Shown here piece by piece: positions 11,977 to 24,595 of a stretch of 64,000 nucleotides of DNA. Source of the DNA: Stenopsyche tienmushanensis (Eukaryota; Arthropoda; Insecta; Trichoptera; Stenopsychidae); NCBI GenBank assembly GCA_008973525.1, contig WACJ01000517.1, forward strand, positions 2,232,001 to 2,296,000. Reading direction: 5' to 3'. Position numbers and translations under genes: made by a program. Within the stretch, counting starts at the first letter, position 1, and each line of letters starts with the position of its first letter. Under the pieces are notes generated by a model, which made no database searches, was not told the origin of the DNA, and worked only from the letters and a program-made list of their open reading frames with translations.

Positions 11977-14162
11977 GCGCTCCAACGTGCTTATATTTTA
12001 TTCAAATTATCATGTTAAATATTATATTTATGACCTGATTATTGTTTTGTCACGTTTCAACTAAATTTCCAACAAAGTTTTACTATCATATTTGTTTAGT
12101 TTATTGATGCTTAAGCGTCTTTTTTTTGTTAGCTTTTTTAAAGTTAGCTGTACGTTTAATTCAAAATTGGATAGTGTTAGATGTAAGAATTTCTTATCTG
12201 AACTTGGGACGAAATTGGAATAAACGATGATGGATAAGGAATGTGTTGCATAAATCTTTTGTACGCTATTCCTATATGGGTCATACATCAATTTATAGAT
12301 CCTGATGGAATGAATGTAGAGAAAGAATTAATTGACATTGCAATCAACAACCAAAGCGATATAATGTTGGTATAATCTGCTTTTAAATTATATTAATATA
12401 ACATTATTATATATACGTGGAGGGATGAAAAACCAGAGCAATCGAGATATAAATACATTTGGGAGACATATAAATTGCATATGAGATAAAAACTCCCTTT
12501 TTAATTTTTTCAATAGATTAAATACTTTAAAAATATACTTTCTATGCATCAACTTAATTAAATCTCCTACACAAAAGATTCAACGAGACAATATGGCTGC
12601 ATCGATTTCTTCTTGTTTTGTTAACATAGTTAGAGTCCTTCCAATACTGTAAATGCTAAGTGCATACTCACATGTCTTGGCAATATCAGTGATTTATTGC
12701 AAGTTGAATAAACTATTCGGAATCTCATGAATGCTACATTGGACTTTATTTTAAACTGAATCAAATGTATAAATAGACGTTGGATTTGAGATAAAGAATA
12801 CAAGTATTTTGTAAATGAGTTGAAAATATGTTAGATCAAGATTAATAATGTGCTTAATAGAGTTTTCATGGGATTTGATTCGATTTAAATATAATGCATG
12901 TTTACAAAAATTAATCTTATTCAAATGATCCGAATTGCGTCAACCATAATTGCAGATTTTATGGTGATTTACTGGGAATGGAATTTTCACGGGTTTTGCT
13001 TATGGAACATTAGTACACGGACCCTTATCATGGAGAACCTCAAAGTCTACGACTTCAGCCGTTTAATCCCACACGAAAGATGGGAGATAGACAAACGAGG
13101 GATTTGCCGAATCCATTGGGAGCGACAAAAACATATTTGATGTTCTCGGCTCTCGGTTTTCTTCTAATTAAAAAGGGGATTCCACTTTCAATGAACCTTC
13201 CTGACGAGGCTCTAGTTAATCGAGCATACGAATCGAGCTGATTTCCAAGACCGTTGATCCGATTTTTTTAATTCAGCTCGAAAATTATATAGATTTCATG
13301 CGGATTTGTAATCAAATTTTGCATCTCGGCATGTCTGAGCGGAATAAAATATTTTAATTCCATGTTGTGACGTTTTTGTGCTGCATTTCCCTACGGAAGT
13401 AATGGAAACACTATGTGAGAAAATGCAATTTCGTGTTCTCCGATACTTCGTTGCATGTGGATAAGAAGCTAAAAGAAGCAAACCAAAACGACGAGGCAAA
13501 CAAAGAAGCATCTGTGAAGCACCGGTCGTACCATAAAATATTTGCTTTATTATATAAAATCATATCACAAGGAAAAATATGAAATTAGATTTAGTTACAT
13601 TGTTCAATGTATCACCATGTATAGGTTATATGGTAACTTTCATGCATCGAAAAAAATTATAGGGGATGTGATTAAACTCTGTTTAAATCGAATAAATTCC
13701 ATCAAGTATTTTTATCGTCAAAGTATTAGAAGCACAAATCAAATGTTTTAACTATTGATTGCTTATTTTAATTAAATATTCAAAAATATCAATTGAAAAT
13801 ACGATTTTCATAGCATAAAACTCATATGCTATCATTTTCTTTGAATCATAATTTTCTTTCATCCAAACATTTATTTTATGAAAGCAATACTAAATTGTGG
13901 TTTCATGAGCTATTTGAAGACTTTCACAATGAAGAATGTTGTTAACCGTTGTTCACCGCAGAAGGGTCAAATCTGATTCTCAGTATAAATTTCTTACTCA
14001 TACTAGTCCTAATTTTAAATATAATCATCATCATAATTTAGAATTGCTATTGGATTTTTTAATGATATATATTATGAATATTACAGGTTTTATGGGGAAA
14101 AATATAGAGAAAAATAAACTCACTTTTTTTACTTTGATTGCTTCATAGCCCTATAAGACAGT
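11977..14162. other. Long intergenic stretch
   Basis: No gene recognised. Several 60-80 codon frames on either strand (12061-12291, 12898-13140, 13296-13511, 13542-13751) have no recognisable domain. A moderately GC-richer block lies at about 12950-13130. Confidence 0.5.
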
Positions 14163-14230
14163 GTTCCCCAACAGGTGGTTCGCGGCCCGATGCCGGGCCG
14201 TAAACAGTATGCAAAATTAATTCAGTATGC
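14163..14230 (+). mobile_element. Possible hAT-type terminal fragment
   Basis: CAGTGTTCCCCAACAGGTGG, followed by CGCGGCCCG and CCGGGCCGTAAACAGTATGC, resembles the ends of some hAT-superfamily elements, which start CAG(T/G)G and carry a GGCCC/GGGCC-rich subterminal region. I see no opposite end or transposase, so this would be a solo terminus. The assignment rests on recollection of the terminal consensus and is tentative. Confidence 0.35.
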
Positions 14231-17200
14231 AAAAATATTAAATCATAGTATCTCCTTCTTCATGCAGAAGTGAGGTGGTTATCGAGAGAAAATGTTATTT
14301 CACGTCTCTTTGAATTAGGGAAAGAAGCAAAACATTACAACAAAATTACAAAAGTATAACGATTCAAATTGGTAACAAATAACATTTAAAAAAATGTTAA
14401 CCATATTCGTGTTCATAAAAATATTCATCCCATAAAGTAGTTGAAAATAGTTAATTTAATCTCAAAGTGTTGTTTTTGTTGAAATTTAATCTCGAGGAAA
14501 GTTGGTTTTTTAAGAAAAACTTTTCGAGATAACTGTTTTGTCTTTGTGAGCAATGGTTTGCCGGAAGAAAGAACTTGGTAACGAGAAATAGGATTTATTA
14601 CTCTCCTATTTGAATTTACAGCTAGAAAACCGTACAAATTTCAACTAAAAAACCATCTCGTATACATTTTCACGGCGAGGGTTGAAGCTGTGTTTCTTTT
14701 AAGTTTTGTTTCGGCATTTTTTGTGCGGAAATTTGAAATCCTTATCAATGTGCAAACGATGTTTTTACATATTTTCAGGCTTTTTAGCTACAAAGAACTC
14801 GGTAGCGAGGAATATTTGCGAGCGAAGAGAATAAAAAATATTGAAATATGAGTTCAAAGGTAGTTGGTAACAGCTTGAGAAAGGATGTGACTTATCGGAA
14901 AGGTCCTGAATAAGGTATAAAAATATTAGAAATCGTCCATGGTTTGATGGTCCTCATCCGTGTGGACCAAATTTGCGAATTCTACCCTTGTAATATTGCG
15001 CCCTTCTCGTTTTAACTGATATTGACAGGTACGTTTAATAATATTTGATAGAAAAAATGCCCAAAATGTTCCGCCTTATTGAAATTATAAAGAGGTTTGG
15101 CTCTGCGAAATTGACGCATTAGATTCGTTTAAATATTGATCTGATAAGTTTCGGATTGTTTATACACAATCTAAATCCCTTGGGATTTGCCTACGTTTTC
15201 TCGTTACATGATATGATTTTAAATTTACAATGCAATTTACAAAGTGAGGAGTTGACAGAGGTTTTAAAGGTCTGCTAGTTTAGTGGTTTTGCGACTTTGC
15301 AGTTAGTGTAAGCCTCGGTTCGTTTTCCCAACGGACAGATTATCCTCAATTACACTTTGTCTTTCCAGAGGTACAACAGCTCTGTTAAATAAGTTCTATC
15401 GTCCTATGGGGTCTCAATTTAAGATTTTTTTTATTTGAAATTATTTCGAAAGTGGATACTATTTCGCTTAATCCTTTGAAAAGGTTCAAATTTAAATTAA
15501 CTCTCGTCTTTATCTATCTACGCCAATTTGATTAAGCTGCATTGAAATTGTAGAAGTAATCCTTATATGGAAGGATTGCAATAGTGGAATCAGCTCAGTG
15601 TAATGGAAATAGTTTGATAGATATCTTTTGCTAAACATGTCACTAACAGGTGAAGCTTTTGATGCAAATAATGTTACTTTCACAAAGTTTCAGGATGAGC
15701 TTTAAGGAATCACAGAGATGTATAGAAGTAAGCTCCGTTCGATCATAAGCACCATTTACATTTATCTCATATAGGAACATGTCAAAGAACTTTCCTATAT
15801 GATAGCATTCAGTTGGAAATAACACATGAGTTCAGTTTAATTAAACGTGTAAAAAGCTTTTGTATAATTTTGGAATAAACATTTCTTTAATAATTTGAAA
15901 ATATCTAGAGTATTGAATTTTTATATCTAAATACAACATGAGCTTTATAAAATCGTCTCCTAAAATATGACTAACTCATGAACAATATTATAGAACTAAA
16001 TGCATTTTTATATGAAAATATCGTAAAAATTTATTATATAATAATGAGCTAATATTCCGGTCTTGGATTACTATCCGTAAAAGCGACAATCGTAAATTAG
16101 CTTGGAAATTGTATTTATTGAGCGTTCCTACAGACGTACAAAAAGAATATAAAAGACAATAATCAACTTTTATTACTTTATTTATTACTTATTTTTGTTC
16201 TGAAAAAAGTATTTATTTTTTACTATGAAACAATTATAAATAATTTGATATATACGTAATTGATATGCGTTAAGTAGGTCCTTATATTTGAACTAGTTCC
16301 AAATACTTTTATTTTACGAGCGTTCTCACAGAAAAACTAACAAACGATGCTTTTATTGATACTTTTCGTCATCCTAAAGGATATTCTAGAAGAACAAATT
16401 TATTAAGTTCAGAAAACATTTTTAAGCAAAATCGATATGGTTGTTTTCAGTAGGTTTTTTACTACATTCTGATATCTACCCAGTCTTCAAAATACCATCC
16501 AAACTCCGTATACATTTTATATATACACTCAGGTGATCTGTTTGGTGAGTATTCGGAAATAGAGTTCGAAAATGATTACCTTCTATATCAAGCGCATGAG
16601 ATGGTGAATGTATGATGGAGATAATATGAATGGATATTGAAGAATTGATGACGATGCACGTGTTATCATTTTATTTGAATTTTAGGACTTTTTAATGTAA
16701 GTATTTTGAGAGGTTCTCTTAGTAATATTTAAGATTTTGTATATTGAAGTTTGAACATCCTTATCGCATGCAAACACGTTGTCCGGACACTAAGTTGTTG
16801 AAATAATATATCTAAATCATATTATTTTTTTCAAGTCTATTTCTTGATTATATTGGTGTTATTGCTTATTTATTATTATTTTCTCCACACTTGACATTAT
16901 GTTATTATCAATTTAACGGCAAAAACAATTCATGTTATATCATCTAATAATATAATAGTTTATTCAACACATAAAATTGGCAACCGGATGAAATTCGAAC
17001 TTCATGACATTTGATACGATATGATGAATTAGTTATTTATGAGTGTTTTCATAACAAAATATTTAGCAATAAGATGTCTAGATAAGGCAGAAATGATTTG
17101 TTTTTCCGACACATGAAATACGATACGTACGTCAGAATTTGCAAAGCTTCGATCATCGTTATTCAAAATGTATCAGAAACAAAGACATGGATATTTTCTT

Positions 17201-17907
17201 TGTTGACATTCTTTGTATTTCGCATAACACGACGCCTCAGAGACAGGCATCTTTTAATATCACATCAAAATAATGAAATTTTGTAAATGGTGTGTCGTTG
17301 AATGTCACCGGCTTTCTCTTAGAACATCTATTTTTAATACGAAACCATAATGGGAATGAGGATCGACTTAATAAACGTCGAAACTTTGAAAAACTGGTCT
17401 GCCCCTTGTGAAAATATTATGACGTTGAAATTGAGTTGCGAAAAATATTCGATCATTTGTTATGAACAAGCTTAGGAGATCATGCTTCTATTGATATAAG
17501 TAATATTTTGAGACGTTGAATTATCAATGGAGATGGTATTTTATATCTTGAATGATTAATTGGATTTCTTGCGCAGAATTCGTCGATGAAGTCTTATTGT
17601 TCGGGACATTGAATGCTAAATTGGTTGTTCCTTGTAAAGTAGAACCTATACATTTATTTAATATAAACCAGAGTGCAAGCTTTGCATTTGGGGGATGTCT
17701 CGAGAATAAATACAGAGCTTTGTGGCTTATCGAACAACACAGAGCACACCATTAACCTCTTTCTAGCCCTTAAATCATGCTAAAAGACAATCCGGATGAA
17801 GAGAGAGAAACATGTCAGAAACAGACGTAGTACTTCAATATTAAGGAGTAAATGCAAATGGCGCTGACAAACATGTCGAAAGATATATCTAAGGAATACT
17901 AGGCCAT
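14231..17907. other. Long intergenic stretch
   Basis: Nothing recognised. Short frames (14425-14637 minus, 15643-15825 minus, 17098-17286 plus, 17552-17755 plus) show no family motif or conserved architecture. Confidence 0.5.
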
Positions 17908-17958
17908 AGCGAAATATTTAATTTATTGTAATAAATTTAATACTTGGGATATTTCGCT
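17908..17958. repeat. Inverted repeat / hairpin
   Basis: AGCGAAATAT (17908-17917) is the exact reverse complement of ATATTTCGCT (17949-17958). The inner part (TTTATTGTAATAAA) is also self-complementary. There is no run of T that would suggest an RNA polymerase III stop. It may be a small MITE or a chance hairpin. Confidence 0.5.
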
Positions 17959-19261
17959 CTTTGTTTAAATTGCCAATGTTAAATTTTATTGCAAAATAAA
18001 AATATGTAATTATAATTGAAATGGGGATGAAAAAAACCTTTTTGTCTGCTATTAAGGCATTAATGGCCATCGTGAATTGCTTTTGGAATTTATTTAGGTC
18101 GACTATAAGTCCTTAAGATGTAAGGCTCTGTCGAAGAAAGTGTAATAAGACATTACCACTGATATTTAAAATTAAGACTTAAGAAAAAAAAGGATAAAAA
18201 TTAGAAAGTTAGATGAAATTATATCAGCGCATTTTTCCTAATTTCCAGTTTATTTTTTTTTAACACAAGGGTAATTTGAGCGAATATGCATCCGAAATAA
18301 AACAATAGGCTTATAAAGTCTGCCTAAAGGGAAATTACCATTGAAATATCTATGGTAAATTATAGTTGTTGTTGGATGATAAACCAACGAACAAGTGATA
18401 GATCAAAGGAAGCTGAATGTAATACTTTTACATCATTATTGCACGAAAATGGCATTCAATCCTAGCAGTTAAATATTGATCATCAACAGTGTAAAAAAAA
18501 ACAAGAAATAGGACCCACTGAGAAGACTTATTAATTGCTACTTATTAATTGATATTGATATTGACTTCTCCTTTTTACTTGTTACCGTAAAACGAGCTGA
18601 ATAAAATGTTGTTACTAAATACCAGAAAAAATTGTCATAGCAAAGTACCATCACTTAAATCATATAATATAATGAGAAGCTGATCCATATGTAAGATTAT
18701 GGATCATTTTTGATCAAGGTTTTAACAATTCATAATTTCTTCTGTATAATTTCTGATAAACATTTTAAAAACAGATATGTAATAAGTTTAAACCTACATT
18801 ACCGGCTTTTAATCTTTTAGGTTTGAATATTTTTTTATTAATGCAATCTAAATATTAAAAAATAAGAAAAAATGATGAATTATTGTCAAATTTTTTGACA
18901 TATGTTATATAAGCATATTCATTGATTGACAATTGAAATATATAAATTTAATGGTGAAAAATATTTGACGAAATATATTGGTGCCTGATGATTATTTATT
19001 CAAAGTTCTAAGCATTCCATTGAAAATAAGACGTTTTGATATGTAAATGAAGTTGAAATTCACTAAAATAACTATTTTCCGTCAAAGTCAGCCTCTTTTT
19101 ATAAAAGAGAGATTGAAACTTTGCCTGGAAGATGGCAAAGAGTTGTAAATAATAATGGAAATGATATAAATGATTACATAATTAAAATAAAATCGTTACA
19201 TTTTTTTTTCGTTTTAATTCGAGATAATTGATAATCTTATAGGTTCTCCTAATATAATACG
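17959..19261. other. Intergenic DNA, nothing recognised
   Basis: Very AT-rich. No gene, RNA or repeat recognised. Confidence 0.55.
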
Positions 19262-19430
19262 ATATATACAGGTTGTTTTGCATATGGACCGACAATTTTT
19301 TTTTTTGAGAGTCAAGGGAGGCCTTTTGTTACGTTTCACAAATAGGCCCTGTGCCCTAAATATCAGGGTTATGGAAAGAACATTTGGCATTTTTGCAAGG
19401 ATTTAAAATGATAAGCAATTGTTTATAGAG
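19262..19430 (+). repeat. Interspersed repeat family R, copy 3
   Basis: It starts ATACAGGTTGTTTTGCATATG, then TGAGAGTCAAGGGAGGCC, TTTTGTTACGTTTCACAAAT, GCCCTAAATATCAGGGTTATGG and AAAATGATAAGCAATTG. It aligns block for block with 11640-11805 (plus) and with the reverse complement of 700-822. Class unknown. Confidence 0.7.
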
Positions 19431-21557
19431 TAAAATATTATAATCCAATTGTATTCTTGAGACACAACCTGACATGTGTTCAATGAAGCCTTCCCTTTAT
19501 GCGTAAGGCGCGAAGAGCGTCAGCTCAATGTGACAATGCGAAAGGAGTAGGGCAAATATTCTATTTATAAAATCATCCAAGAGGGTCTTTTGGATTTGAC
19601 AAATACCTCATAATCTTTCAAATGGCATGTGATATTTGAAACGAGCCACAAAGAAATATATTTTAGCCCTCACAAAGGCCTCTCGGGTCATAATATCTTA
19701 AAAGACGAAAACTGTCTCCGTGGATTTGTCTTTACCTTCCATTTCACGCTTCTTTAACGCAACGTAACAAATGTTATGCCATAAAAGTGGTAAGCAAACA
19801 CGAGGAGAATAATTAGTAATTCTACGTCTGTGTATCTAGTAAAGTTGATCGCGGAAGTGGTATATATGAGACCTCCTTTATACTATATTTATCCTCGTGG
19901 TTTAAATATGCTTTGGTTAATGCAAAATTCCTTTTTTTTTAAACTCAACGTGCCTTAGAGAAGTTATGTTTAGCACTATTTGCTATTTGTCGAGCTTTTC
20001 ATATGCTTGAAAGAGTGAAAATACCGAAAGGACGCTTAAGAAACACGTCACAAAGAAAGTCGCTGAAATACGTTCGCTTGGTAATTGGTTAGGATTTTAA
20101 TAAACAATGTTTTCAAAGAGAAATTTAGCACTAACTGTGCTAAGCCAAGTTAAATTATTGGTTTCAAAATTTAATTTTAAATATTTGTTAGTATATTTTC
20201 CTGTTGATAATCAAACTTTATTCAATTTTGTTGAATATTTGATCAATACATTTTTTTTAACATCTTTGATTTAGCCATCATGGAATAGATTCCTTATAAA
20301 AAATAAGTGGGTAAATTATATTAAAACAACAATTTCTATAACAATTAGCAAAAGAGCATGTCGAGGAATATTGCGAATTTCTCAAAATAGAAAAAAATGC
20401 CCAAATGTGATTCTGCAAAATAAATGAAATAATTGAATCTTGCATGATTAGTAAAATATGTGTGTGGAAAATGCATAATAAAGAAAGCTACCATTTGCAA
20501 TTTAATTTTTAAAAAATCAGTAAAATGATCGGGCATGGTATCGTTAGTTTTAAACACATTTGTTCAATAATAAATTTCAAAGGAGATATTAAAAATCGAA
20601 TACTTACTATTTAATCTTGATCCATAGTAAGTTAAGAATCCCATGACGACGTGTGCTAGTTGTCACATTATAACACGGAGCCATTAAGTCTATTAGCATT
20701 GGAGCGAAGAAAAGACTAAGGTAAATAAGTTACCCTCTAACTGGCCTTGCTGAATAGACTTGCTAACAAATTACGTGAGTGCTTAACTACTTGATATTTT
20801 ATACGTGACACCCTATGGGGAGAAACGAGGTTACTACATGCACAAGAAAATGAAGACATTTCCTCATCAAAGAAAATAATTCACCCCAACGTATGCTATA
20901 AAAGGACACAAAGAAACGAGCAAAAACTATAAATACGAAAGTCTCATTGATGACAACTTTCTTGGATGAAAATATATTTATTATAAAACAGTTATTTAAC
21001 ATAAAAGCGCTAAAAACATCGTAATTAATATTCATTGTAAATTACAAATCTATTAAATTTATTTTATAATTGATAATCATTAATATAAATACAAAATCTT
21101 TTTACATTGTCGGCAAGAAAAATGATTTTGAACGTATTTATTAGACATCAACAAATTAGATTCCCTTTATTAATGTTCCTTGTGGTAAATAGCTAAAAGC
21201 ATTCCAGTTACTTTAACCTTTAAACATCCAGACAATTCTAAAGGTCTTTAATATTTAGTATCTAATGAAAATTAATATATACATGATATTGTGTACGTCC
21301 TTGAATTACACATTTTTTTAATCTTATGTGACTATCTAAAACATAGTATAAATTGGCATTGCACTTACAGAAGATGAATTTCGTCAGGATGTAACATTAA
21401 ATATGTATTTTATTTAGCTATCAGAGAAATTTTATTCGGTTGCATAAAAATATCTCATGAATTTAGATACATTAAATTTAAACGTAATTTAAGTATTTAT
21501 TTAAAATATTAGGTAATTTTGAAGTTATTATAATTTTTCATGAGAGTATATAATTCA
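19431..21557. other. Long intergenic stretch
   Basis: No gene recognised. The minus-strand frames at 20345-20557 and 20799-21035 are Phe/Ile-rich translations of AT-rich DNA without family motifs. Confidence 0.5.
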
Positions 21558-21940
21558 TATTTTGTGGTGCCATATCCATTATTGGACGTTGGCCTGAAAT
21601 AATTATTAAATATCAGATACTCACTGATGGCCCTGCCTAATTCGTTAATCATTTATGTTAATGTCTCTAAGGAAGTTTTCCATAGTTTTTATAAAAAATT
21701 CGGATTATTTCAATGCTTTACAGTTAATTCGCGTAATGCGCTCGAAACAATCACTCCAAAACCTATTTTAAACCTATTTTAAAAATAATGGATAAGAAGA
21801 TGCATTGAGATTCGTGGAGACGTGCAATTAAGAAAATATAGGCCTTGCCAACCGCCAAGGCTCCGAATCTTCTAAATAAGCTAGAACAGTTCACAGATAC
21901 GCCAAATCAGCCAAAAAAGATGATGATGAGATAACTGAAG
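21558..21940 (+). repeat. Possible retroelement 3' relic
   Basis: The block GGTGCCATATCCATTATTGGACGTTGGCC near the start, and the later part ending in AAAAAGATGATGATGAGATAAC, look like pieces of non-LTR retroelement 3' regions with a short simple tail. No reverse transcriptase frame is readable. The assignment is from general resemblance only. Confidence 0.2.
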
Positions 21941-23554
21941 ATTTTTTTTATGAAGCTGGAATCGCTGATTAGTAGTATATTTCCCTTTTCAAAAAAAAAT
22001 AGTACTTAAAACTTTAAACGCGTTTTTCTCGAAACGACATTTTTGCATGTGGTGTTACGAGCTTATTTTAAATATATATGGCTATGGCATTTCGCAAAAT
22101 CAGATCAAAATGTTTATTTTATCTTACAAATGTGCGTAAATCAAGTATTGGATATATATGGACTATTTGCTAATCCATAACAACAATCAATGACATTAAA
22201 ATTTTAAATATTTCAACATATTAAATGTATGATGACAAATTATTTTGTGTCATAATGCACTTATTTTTCATCGTTTCAAGATTTTCTCCAACATAAAACT
22301 GCATTAGTTATTAATTTTTATATTGTTAGTACCTTATCAAAGACTTTCCGGTCGCACCTGAGAGACGTTTGGACCCTTATCGTCCTATTCCGAGTATCAG
22401 GTGGTATTTTATACATCCACTTTAGCTTAATATATTTCACTATAGAAATCGAACTTTTTTAAAAACATAATTTTAACTTTTTTAATCGTTAAATTTTATG
22501 CTGTGTGCTAATATTGTCGGCAGTTATTCGCACGTATTACTTGTTGAAATTCGTATTCAGGATAGCATTACATGAATGTGACAACAATTCCCTAGTGCAT
22601 TCCAGTGGAATATAGGATACATCGAATAAGTTTGAGTGAAGGGTGGAAAATCTTCTATTTGTATGCATTCGGATTTATACAATTTCACGTAGATAGATCG
22701 TAATTTGAGTTGTGTGATACAGGGTGCATTAAGACAATCAAGGCATGTTTATTAAATTATATATATATATTTTAAAGGGATTTGTTTGTGATTCATTACA
22801 TCAATAAAATTGATGACTACCATGTATTATGTGTGTATTTGCATTCACAAGGCATTGGCGTATCAAGTACTTATTACCGAGTAAGCGATTTTAAACATGC
22901 AAAATTTGCTTGGTAAACAACCTTGATGCTTGATAAGCCCCTCGAGAAACAAAGACAAACTTAAAAGTATACCACAAGAGTCGGAGGAAGTAATTTCAGT
23001 GTTGAATCTGGAGCTGCATTGTAATTAAGTATGCAACCATAAATAAAGATTTTGCTACACAATCTCCCCGACTCGAAGAGTGCAACATATTTTCTCACAT
23101 ACATTGTAATTTATTTTTGCCAGGGGAACAAAAATTCCGCATTCGAAAGAGTAATTAAATACGTTGAAGCACTTTTATTTCGACTTTGTTCTATGTGATT
23201 GTTAGTCCTGAATTGTTTTCAAATTGCAGTGGTGCATCACGCCCGAATTTAGATATGGATGGACTTTAAATTGTAGTTTTACGTATGACCTGGGAATTGG
23301 GCATTGTTGGATACATGCACTGGAGCAAATGTAAGTAATCAAAATACATAAATTGGATAGGGTTGAACCAAAGGCTTTCCATTAAACTTACTATTTTCCC
23401 GTTGATTTTTATACATATGTACAAAAATATACATATATTATTTAAAAATTGTGTTGAAGTCACAAATGAAAACTGAAGACATAGATTTGGTAAAATATTA
23501 CAGAACTACTAAGAAAATATCGACCGAGATCATGATTAAGTGAGTGAACTTCTG
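21941..23554. other. Intergenic DNA with short AT microsatellite
   Basis: No gene recognised. A short (AT)n run is present near 22760. The minus-strand frame at 23266-23463 has no family motif. Confidence 0.5.
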
Positions 23555-23640
23555 GAACTTCTTTATAAAGGTTTGGACTTTAATTTAGACTATGGAAAAA
23601 ATCAGTACATTAATAAATTTAGGAGATCGAAAACAACAAT
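23555..23640 (+). repeat. Degenerate S1-like repeat fragment
   Basis: The segment TTTAGACTATGGAAAAAATCAG and the following ATTAATAAATTTAGGAGATCG are close to CTAGACTATGGAGAAATTTTCAG and AATAAATTAGGGATATCGG at 24160-24235. They are also close to CCAGACTGTGGAAACAAATTTAGG in the 48.4-kb copy. Confidence 0.4.
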
Positions 23641-24144
23641 ATTCAATATGTAATTTAAAAATAATGATAATTTCATAATTAATTCATAGATATAAAATCC
23701 TCTTCTAACTTAAACATAAATGGAAAGCAATGAGAAGCTACCTGATAACTGATATATCACCTTAAAAAGAAGGAGCACATTTCCTAGATCATTTTATATG
23801 TAGACTCAAAACAGTATTATAGTTGGCCTAAAAAATGATAACAATTTTAATAAGAAACATGCTTAATTAAAAAAATGATAAAATCATTATGCGATTTTTA
23901 ATGCAAATTTTCCATATAAATAAAAATAAAAAGCTGATCTAAGCTGATAGTTAATGCTTGACAAGGCTTTTTCAATTGAAATATTACCACGGAAAAACAT
24001 ACACTAAATTTGCTATAATTAAATTATCTGATATATATAATTTATATATCTTTTATCAATGAACATCTAAACATTACTCGTGTAAATCTCAAAAACTCTA
24101 ATTTATCTATTTTATTAATATAAAAATATCTTGCTTATTTCTGA

Positions 24145-24260
24145 TCTATTTACAGTCTTAGTGAGTTCAGGATCAAATCTAGACTATGGAGAAATTTTCA
24201 GTTCCTCAATAAATTAGGGATATCGGGGTTATTAATAATCGATCATTATGAACCAAATTT
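24145..24260 (+). repeat. Degenerate S1-like repeat fragment
   Basis: GGATCAAATCTAGACTATGG resembles the box-B-like segment GGTACAAATCCAGGTTATGG at about 46770. It is followed by AGAAATTTTCAG and AATAAATTAGGGATATCGG. No intact box A was found. Confidence 0.4.
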
Positions 24261-24471
24261 ATTGTGATTATCTATTCACTTCAATAACTTACTCAAGCAC
24301 TTTGTAAATGACTTTAATTGTCTTGCTGGTCTTTAAAATATGATTGAAAAAAGCAGCATATAATGTCTATATGTTTTTATATTCCACTTACGACTTGATT
24401 AATTGAGGTAGCTTTTAGAAATCCTTTATGGAACTATTATGAAACTATTTATACATGTTTTTTTACAGCGA

Positions 24472-24595
24472 ATATATGTTTTAAAAATATGGTCGCCAGC
24501 CACACCTCCTATAAATTTGAACCCGTGACAATTGAATTACTAGTCTGACTGCTTAATTGTAGGACTACCTACAGGTCATCATCCCCACTTATACC
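24472..24595 (-). repeat. tRNA-derived SINE, family S2 (Thr-like head)
   Basis: On the minus strand AGTCCTACAATTAAGCAGTC is followed by AGACTAGTAATTC, which looks like an anticodon arm with loop CTAGTAA (anticodon AGT, Thr). This is followed by CACGGGTTCAAATTT, a T-arm/box-B sequence. Downstream comes GGAGGTGTGGCTGGCGACC, ATATTTTTAAAACATATATTC and an A-rich end. The 3' body is repeated at 48803-48857 on the plus strand. The anticodon stem no longer pairs, so this is a decayed retroposon and not a tRNA gene. Confidence 0.6.

Noticed and set aside
22750..22775. (AT)n run as a notable feature
   Set aside because: Short AT microsatellites are expected in DNA of this composition.
24472..24595. 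A functional threonine tRNA gene
   Set aside because: The anticodon stem does not pair, the acceptor stem is not visible and the head is fused to a repeated non-tRNA body.
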